Positions 6,695 to 10,189 of a stretch of DNA of 10,189 nucleotides are shown one piece after another. The DNA is from Alphaproteobacteria bacterium (GTDB lineage Bacteria; Pseudomonadota; Alphaproteobacteria; Rhodobacterales; Rhodobacteraceae), in contig RFGD01000191.1 of the NCBI GenBank assembly GCA_003696705.1, positions 1-10,189 of the forward strand, written 5' to 3'. A model generated the notes under the pieces. The model searched no databases and was not told the origin of the DNA. It saw only the letters and a program-made list of their open reading frames with translations. How positions within the stretch are numbered: the stretch's first letter is position 1; every line of letters starts with the position of its first letter. Made by a program: the position numbers and the translations under genes.

Positions 6695-8173
6695 ATGCGA
6701 AACGGAAACGAGACCGTCGAGACGCCCACCCTTGCCGAACACGAAGAATTCACGGACCCGAAGGCCGCCGTGGACCGGCTTGTCGAACTCTATTCGGCGG
6801 CCCGGGACTTCCTTTGCGCGCGCTTCGCCCGGACCATGGAGGGCAAACGCCCCCGCGCCCGCGTCCGCGCCTTCTACCCCGAGGTTCGGCTGACGACGAC
6901 CAGCTTTGCACAGGTCGACACCCGGCTTGCCTTCGGCCATGTCTCGGAACCCGGAGAATATGCCACGACGGTGACCCGGCCCGATCTTTTCCGCAACTAC
7001 CTGTTGCAGCAGATCGGCCTTCTGGTTGCCAACCACGGCGTGCCGGTCAGCGTCGGCCCCTCGCAGACCCCCATTCCCATTCACTTTGCCGTTGCGGCGG
7101 GCGGGGGCATGACCGTGCCCCAGGAAGGGGTGCTCGACTTTCCGCTTCGCGACATCTTCGACGTGCCCGATCTGGAAGAGCTGCACGATGACATCGTGAA
7201 CGGCGACCGCGTGCGGTGGCCGGACGGGTCGCGCCCGCTTGCACCCTTTCCGGCACCGCGCATCGACTATTCGCTGTCGCGGCTCGAACATTACACCGCG
7301 ACCCTGCCCGAGCATTTCCAGAACCACGTCCTGTTCACGAACTACCAGTTCTACGTGGACGAGTTCGTCGCCTATGCCCGGGCCGAGCTTGGCAACCCGA
7401 ACAGTCCCTACGAAGCACTGATCGGCCCCGGGGGCGTCACCATCACTTCGCCCGAGGCTGGGATCGAGCCGCCGGCGCGCGCGCCGCAGATGCCGGCCTG
7501 GCATCTGGTGGCGCCGAACGGGCAGGGGATTTCGCTCGTGAACATCGGCGTCGGTCCGTCGAACGCCAAGACAGCGACCGACCATATTGCCGTTCTGCGG
7601 CCCCACGCCTGGCTGATGGTCGGCCATTGCGCGGGCCTTCGGAACACGCAGCGGCTTGGAGATTACGTTCTGGCCCACGGTTATGTGCGCGAGGACCACG
7701 TCCTCGACGACGACCTGCCGGTGTGGATTCCCATCCCCGCGCTTGCCGAGATCCAGGTCGCCCTGGAACAGGCGGTGGCCGAGGTGGCCGGGGTCGAAGG
7801 CTACGAGGTCAAGCGGATCATGCGCACCGGCACGGTTGCCACCATCGACAACCGCAACTGGGAACTGCGCGACCAGTCCGGGCCCGTGAAACGGCTTTCC
7901 CAGTCCCGGGCCATCGCGCTCGACATGGAAAGCGCGACGATCGCGGCCAACGGGTTTCGCTTTCGCGTGCCCTACGGGACGCTCCTTTGCGTCTCGGACA
8001 AGCCGCTGCACGGAGAGCTGAAGCTGCCCGGCATGGCCACCGAGTTCTATCGCGGCCAGGTGTCGCGCCATCTGATGATCGGGATACGGGCCATGGAGCG
8101 GCTCAGGGAGATGCCGCTCGAGCGCCTTCACTCGCGCAAATTGCGCTCGTTCGCCGAAACGGCCTTCCTCTAG
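6695..8173 (+). CDS. amn: AMP nucleosidase
   Basis: Hydrolyses AMP to adenine and ribose 5-phosphate, controlling AMP level and feeding adenine to the deaminase encoded just upstream. The 492 residues compare with 484 in E. coli Amn. The N-terminal AMP nucleosidase domain covers about 20-190 (RAFYPEVRLTTTS at 58-70, VSEPGEYATTVTRPDLFRNY at 83-102, GPSQTPIPIHFA at 121-132). The C-terminal nucleoside-phosphorylase-like domain has NIGVGPSNAKTATDHIAVLR (283-302), GHCAGLRNTQRLGDYVLAHG (310-329), ALDMESATIAANG (408-420) and CVSDKPLHGELK (432-443), whose D435 matches the catalytic aspartate. The start at 6695 is preceded by GAGGA at 6683-6687, which overlaps the ade stop; the gap between genes is 10 bp, so the two are co-transcribed. 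The frame stays open upstream into ade, but the N-terminus and ribosome binding site favour 6695. Confidence 0.95.
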   Translation: MRNGNETVETPTLAEHEEFTDPKAAVDRLVELYSAARDFLCARFARTMEGKRPRARVRAFYPEVRLTTTSFAQVDTRLAFGHVSEPGEYATTVTRPDLFRNYLLQQIGLLVANHGVPVSVGPSQTPIPIHFAVAAGGGMTVPQEGVLDFPLRDIFDVPDLEELHDDIVNGDRVRWPDGSRPLAPFPAPRIDYSLSRLEHYTATLPEHFQNHVLFTNYQFYVDEFVAYARAELGNPNSPYEALIGPGGVTITSPEAGIEPPARAPQMPAWHLVAPNGQGISLVNIGVGPSNAKTATDHIAVLRPHAWLMVGHCAGLRNTQRLGDYVLAHGYVREDHVLDDDLPVWIPIPALAEIQVALEQAVAEVAGVEGYEVKRIMRTGTVATIDNRNWELRDQSGPVKRLSQSRAIALDMESATIAANGFRFRVPYGTLLCVSDKPLHGELKLPGMATEFYRGQVSRHLMIGIRAMERLREMPLERLHSRKLRSFAETAFL

Positions 8174-8175
8174 GT

Positions 8176-8202
8176 GCCTTGACGGGGCGTCAATGCGATT
8201 TT
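8176..8202 (+). terminator. Possible weak terminator after amn
   Basis: TTGACG and CGTCAA pair perfectly around a GGG loop (8179-8193). The stem extends by GC/GC past one mismatch to 8176-8196. A short TTTT follows at 8199-8202. The start is 2 bases after the amn stop. The stem is not GC-clamped and the T run is short and displaced, so this could equally be an operator for the downstream HU gene. Confidence 0.4.
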
Positions 8203-8222
8203 CGGGGCGTTTTGCGGCGCAG

Positions 8223-8263
8223 AACTGCATTCACCGCATTGTGAGGCGCGACGAAATGCAGTT
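8223..8263. repeat. 9-bp inverted repeat in the HU upstream region
   Basis: AACTGCATT (8223-8231) and AATGCAGTT (8255-8263) are perfect inverted repeats whose centres are 32 bp apart, about three helical turns. Between them lie a further CGCATT (8235-8240) and a small TCAC/GTGA inverted repeat (8231-8234 and 8241-8244). The arrangement upstream of a nucleoid-protein gene suggests binding sites for a dimeric regulator, possibly HU itself or another nucleoid factor. This role is inference. Confidence 0.5.
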
Positions 8264-8267
8264 AAAA
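8239..8267 (+). promoter_or_regulatory. Possible promoter of the HU gene
   Basis: TTGTGA (8239-8244) and TTAAAA (8262-8267) are 17 bp apart and loosely match sigma-70 -35 and -10 boxes. The -10 overlaps the right arm of the inverted repeat, as expected for an autoregulated promoter. The match is imperfect and the start site is not known. Confidence 0.35.
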
Positions 8268-8317
8268 GGGGCAGATATGACCCGACGCACGGGACAGTCT
8301 AGGGAGAACAACTTTCA

Positions 8318-8608
8318 ATGGCACAAAAACCGATGACGAAGACCCAGCTTGTTGCTGCCATCGCCGACAAGGCCGGCCTTGACAAGAAGACGGCGGCGGC
8401 GGCGCTCGAGGCGCTGACCACGGTCATCACCGAAGAGGTGTCGGGCGGCGGCGCCGTCACGCTGCCGGGCGTCGGCAAGATCTATTGCCGCGAGCGGCCC
8501 GAGCGCATGGTCCGCAACCCGGCGACGGGCGAGCAGATCAAGAAGGAAGCCGACAAGGTCGTGAAGATGACCATCGCGAAGGCGCTTAAGGACAGCGTGA
8601 ACGCCTGA
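8318..8608 (+). CDS. hup: HU-family DNA-binding protein
   Basis: A 96-residue histone-like nucleoid protein that binds and bends DNA as a dimer. The helical N-terminal dimerisation part (about 6-45, MTKTQLVAAIADKAGLDKKT) is followed by the beta-arm region with GAVTLPGVGKI (45-55) and RNPATGEQI (66-74). P68 is the intercalating proline at the arm tip, and a lysine-rich end (KKEADKVVKMTIAKALKDSV) follows. The length is close to the usual 90 residues, with a short extra N-terminus as in many Rhodobacterales HU proteins. There is one cysteine (C57), where most HU proteins have an aliphatic or aromatic residue. AGGGAG at 8301-8306 lies 11 bases before the ATG. The gene is monocistronic, with its own upstream region and a strong terminator after it. 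Identification as HU rather than IHF rests on the arm sequence and is firm. Confidence 0.95.
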   Translation: MAQKPMTKTQLVAAIADKAGLDKKTAAAALEALTTVITEEVSGGGAVTLPGVGKIYCRERPERMVRNPATGEQIKKEADKVVKMTIAKALKDSVNA

Positions 8609-8612
8609 CGGC

Positions 8613-8655
8613 TCGTCCATCGGACGACAGGGCCGCCCGCCTCGGGCGGCCTTTT
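8613..8655 (+). terminator. Intrinsic terminator of the HU gene, with a preceding small hairpin
   Basis: GGCCGCCCG (8631-8639) pairs perfectly with CGGGCGGCC (8643-8651) around CCT, followed by TTTT (8652-8655) and further T-rich sequence. It starts 23 bp after the HU stop. A second perfect hairpin, TCGTCC/GGACGA with an ATC loop, lies at 8613-8627 between the stop and the terminator. Confidence 0.9.
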
Positions 8656-8720
8656 CCGTTTCTGTCCTGCCAAGCCGCCCGTCCTGACACGATCGTGAGG
8701 AAGAGTTGACCGGCCGGGCG

Positions 8721-8748
8721 GTGACAGCGGCGCCGAAGGCGCTAGAGT
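8721..8748 (+). promoter_or_regulatory. Possible promoter of the ccdA-thioredoxin operon
   Basis: GTGACA (8721-8726) and TAGAGT (8743-8748) are 16 bp apart and match five and four of six consensus positions of sigma-70 boxes. They lie between the HU terminator and ccdA, 34 bp before the ATG. An unrelated 10-bp palindrome CACGATCGTG is at 8688-8697. Neither site has further support. Confidence 0.35.
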
Positions 8749-8782
8749 TCGCCCGGGCAAAGAGACGACGGAGCGCTTCCCG

Positions 8783-9496
8783 ATGGACATCCTGCTTGGC
8801 TACCTGGCCGGCGTGCTGACGCTGATCAACCCCTGCGTCCTGCCCGTGTTGCCGGTCGTTCTTGCATCGGCGCTTCAGGCGGGGCGGCTGGGGCCGGTCT
8901 GGCTGGCGGCGGGCATGTCGCTTTCCTTCGTTGCGCTGGGCCTCGGCGTGTCGGCGCTTGGCCCCCTTGTCGGTCTGGACGCCGAAACGGTTTCCGATGC
9001 CGCGGCGGTCCTCATGATCGCCTTCGGGCTCGCGCTTCTCGTGCCGCGCGTCGGCGGTGTGCTGGCCGGCGCGATGGCCGGCGTCTCGGCCCGTGCCGAT
9101 CAGGAGATCGCCGAGCTCGATGCCTCTGCCATGCGGGGCCAGTTTCTTGGCGGCATGCTTCTTGGCGCTGTCTGGAGCCCCTGCGTCGGGCCGACCCTTG
9201 GGGGCGCAATCGGCCTTGCCGCAGCCGGGCAGGACCTCGTCCGGGCGGGCGCGATCATGACGGCCTTCGCCCTTGGGATATCGACGGTCCTCGTGCTCCT
9301 GGCCTATGGCGCGCGCGCGGCCATCCAGCGGCGCGCCGCGCTCTTGCGCGCCATTGCCGCCCGCAGCCGGCCAGTCCTTGGGGTGGTCTTCATCCTGGTC
9401 GGCGTCATGATCCTGACGCGGGTGAACCAGATGCTTGAAGGCTGGCTTCTGGACCGGATGCCCGCGTGGCTGATCGATCTTACCGTTTCCATCTGA
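8783..9496 (+). CDS. ccdA: Cytochrome c biogenesis / thiol-disulfide transmembrane protein CcdA
   Basis: A 237-residue inner-membrane protein of the DsbD transmembrane-domain family (CcdA). It takes electrons from cytoplasmic thioredoxin and passes them to periplasmic thiol-disulfide proteins for cytochrome c maturation and related reductions. About six hydrophobic segments are visible, near 5-30, 38-62, 72-90, 118-148, 155-178 and 197-213. The two redox cysteines are C18 in INPCVLP and C134 in WSPCVGP, each flanked by the family's prolines. The loop at about 95-117 is polar and rich in acidic residues. The ATG at 8783 has GGAG 9 bases upstream. The next gene, a thioredoxin-like protein with a signal peptide, begins 20 bp after the stop and is the likely electron acceptor. 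The family call is firm; the role in cytochrome c maturation as opposed to another periplasmic task is inferred. Confidence 0.93.
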   Translation: MDILLGYLAGVLTLINPCVLPVLPVVLASALQAGRLGPVWLAAGMSLSFVALGLGVSALGPLVGLDAETVSDAAAVLMIAFGLALLVPRVGGVLAGAMAGVSARADQEIAELDASAMRGQFLGGMLLGAVWSPCVGPTLGGAIGLAAAGQDLVRAGAIMTAFALGISTVLVLLAYGARAAIQRRAALLRAIAARSRPVLGVVFILVGVMILTRVNQMLEGWLLDRMPAWLIDLTVSI

Positions 9497-9516
9497 TCCC
9501 TGATGAAGGATAGACC

Positions 9517-9930
9517 ATGAAAAGACGCGACTTCCTGACCCTCGGCGCCCTGGGCACGGCCGCACTTGCGCTGCCGTCCGTCGCCCTGGGCGACGAGCTT
9601 GTCTACCGCCCCGGCATCGTCGAGCAAGAGCTGAAGGCCGGGCGGCTTGTGCTTCTCGACTTCTATGCGCCCTGGTGCGGCACCTGCCGGGCGCAGCGAC
9701 GGGTCATCGAGGCCCTTCGCGCCGAGAACCCCGAATACGACCGCCGCATCGCCTTCGTCGAGGTTGACTGGGACAGCCACCGCAAGGCCGAGATCACGCG
9801 GAAGCTGAAGATCCCGCGGCGCTCGACCCTGGTCCTCTTGTCGCCCGAAGGCGAGGTCGGCCGCGTCGTGGCCGAAACCAGCCGCGAGGCCATCAAGGGC
9901 CTTCTCGACTGGGCGGTCGAGGGAAGCTGA
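9517..9930 (+). CDS. Periplasmic thioredoxin-like protein with Tat-type signal peptide
   Basis: A 137-residue thioredoxin-fold protein. Residues 1-25 form a signal peptide: twin arginines in MKRRDFLTLG (R3, R4), a hydrophobic stretch (about 8-22), and a likely cut after VALG (25). The active site is WCGTC (53-57) within DFYAPWCGTC, followed by FVEVDWDSH in the central strand. The cis-proline loop is odd: KIPRRSTLVLL (98-108) aligns with the usual IPTLLLF so that Ser103, not proline, precedes the conserved Thr-Leu, while the only nearby proline (P100) is three residues earlier. AAGGA sits 6 bases before the ATG, and the gene follows ccdA by 20 bp, so the pair is an operon. It probably receives electrons from CcdA in the periplasm and reduces a partner protein. 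Its target is not known, and it is too divergent to name as CcmG or ResA. Confidence 0.88.
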   Translation: MKRRDFLTLGALGTAALALPSVALGDELVYRPGIVEQELKAGRLVLLDFYAPWCGTCRAQRRVIEALRAENPEYDRRIAFVEVDWDSHRKAEITRKLKIPRRSTLVLLSPEGEVGRVVAETSREAIKGLLDWAVEGS

Positions 9931-9934
9931 GCCC

Positions 9935-10189
9935 CTATTGCGCCTCGGGCCCGATCCGGCCGGCGGGTCCGGGGCCGACCTGGGCGCGGTGCATGAGGTA
10001 CTGGTCCAGAAGGACGACCGCCATCATCGCTTCGCCCACCGGGACCGCGCGGATGCCCACGCAGGGGTCGTGACGGCCCCGCGTGACAACCTCGGTCGGC
10101 GTGCCGGCGCGGGTGATCGAGCGTCTCGGCGTCAGGATGGACGAGGTGGGTTTCACCGCAAAGCGCACGACCACCGGCTGGCCCGTCGA
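9935..10189 (-). CDS. aroC: Chorismate synthase, C-terminal part (5' end beyond the window)
   Basis: The last 84 residues of chorismate synthase, the FMN-dependent enzyme that converts 5-enolpyruvylshikimate 3-phosphate to chorismate, the final shikimate step. The visible part begins STGQPVVVRFAVKPTSSI and contains the family signature GRHDPCVGIRAVPVGEAMMA, followed by LLDQYLMHRAQ and a Gly/Pro-rich tail ending PEAQ. The frame is open to the right edge, so the N-terminal three quarters lie outside. The gene converges on the thioredoxin gene with only 4 bp between the stops. A GC-rich palindrome, TCGGGCCCGA (9945-9954), lies in its 3' end but has no T tract to make it a clear terminator. Confidence 0.93.
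   Translation of the reverse strand, partial: STGQPVVVRFAVKPTSSILTPRRSITRAGTPTEVVTRGRHDPCVGIRAVPVGEAMMAVVLLDQYLMHRAQVGPGPAGRIGPEAQ

Noticed and set aside
4717..6753. Long minus-strand open frame (678 codons) opposite ade
   Set aside because: It lies opposite adenine deaminase, whose motifs are unambiguous. The composition is rich in Arg, His, Asp and Gly with no domain, so it is a shadow frame.
8179..8207. TTGACG at 8179 as a -35 box for HU
   Set aside because: No acceptable -10 lies 16-18 bp downstream; the sequence there is GC-rich. It is better explained as one arm of the palindrome.
6617..8230. Minus-strand open frame (537 codons) opposite amn
   Set aside because: Shadow of AMP nucleosidase; no recognisable family and no sensible start context.
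8315..9565. Minus-strand open frame spanning HU, its terminator and ccdA
   Set aside because: It crosses two well-identified genes and a strong terminator. The translated sequence is charged and low in complexity, with no family match.

Overview
The window is GC-rich and densely coded, and reads as the chromosome of an alphaproteobacterium, most likely of the Rhodobacterales. This is inferred from the base composition, the HU protein (MVRNPATGEQIKKEADK region) and the recalled similarity of several other proteins; no taxonomic marker gene is present. Nine protein genes were called, two of them cut by the window edges. There are no RNA genes, insertion sequences, CRISPR arrays or gene-free stretches over 300 bases.

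Left part (1-4741, minus strand): a tight four-gene operon. In transcription order it encodes a class II aldolase/adducin-family protein lacking the usual catalytic glutamate, a flavin acyl-CoA dehydrogenase, a fused ADP-forming acyl-CoA synthetase, and a close relative of carnitinyl-CoA dehydratase CaiD, which runs off the left edge. Start/stop spacing is 44 bp, 2 bp and a 4-base ATGA overlap. Together they look like a CoA-dependent route that activates, dehydrogenates and hydrates a small carboxylate. Because of the CaiD-like gene, a betaine such as carnitine, crotonobetaine or gamma-butyrobetaine is the best guess. The activating enzyme belongs to the ADP-forming family rather than the CaiC/CaiB type.

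Middle (4828-8173, plus strand): a divergent two-gene purine operon, adenine deaminase (ade) followed by AMP nucleosidase (amn). Amn cleaves AMP to adenine and ribose 5-phosphate, and Ade converts adenine to hypoxanthine and ammonia, so the pair makes consecutive steps of AMP breakdown and purine salvage. The 86-bp divergent gap carries a hairpin and an 8-bp direct repeat.

Right part (8174-10189): a stand-alone HU-type nucleoid protein gene, preceded by a region rich in ATGC-type inverted motifs and followed by a strong intrinsic terminator. Next comes a two-gene redox operon, ccdA plus a thioredoxin-like protein with a Tat-type signal peptide, which probably moves reducing power to the periplasm. 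At the right edge is the 3' end of chorismate synthase (aroC) on the minus strand, convergent with the thioredoxin gene and separated from it by only 4 bp.

Nothing here is clearly an undescribed system. The most interesting item is the left-hand CoA operon, which combines a CaiD-like hydratase with an ADP-forming ligase and an atypical class II aldolase homologue.
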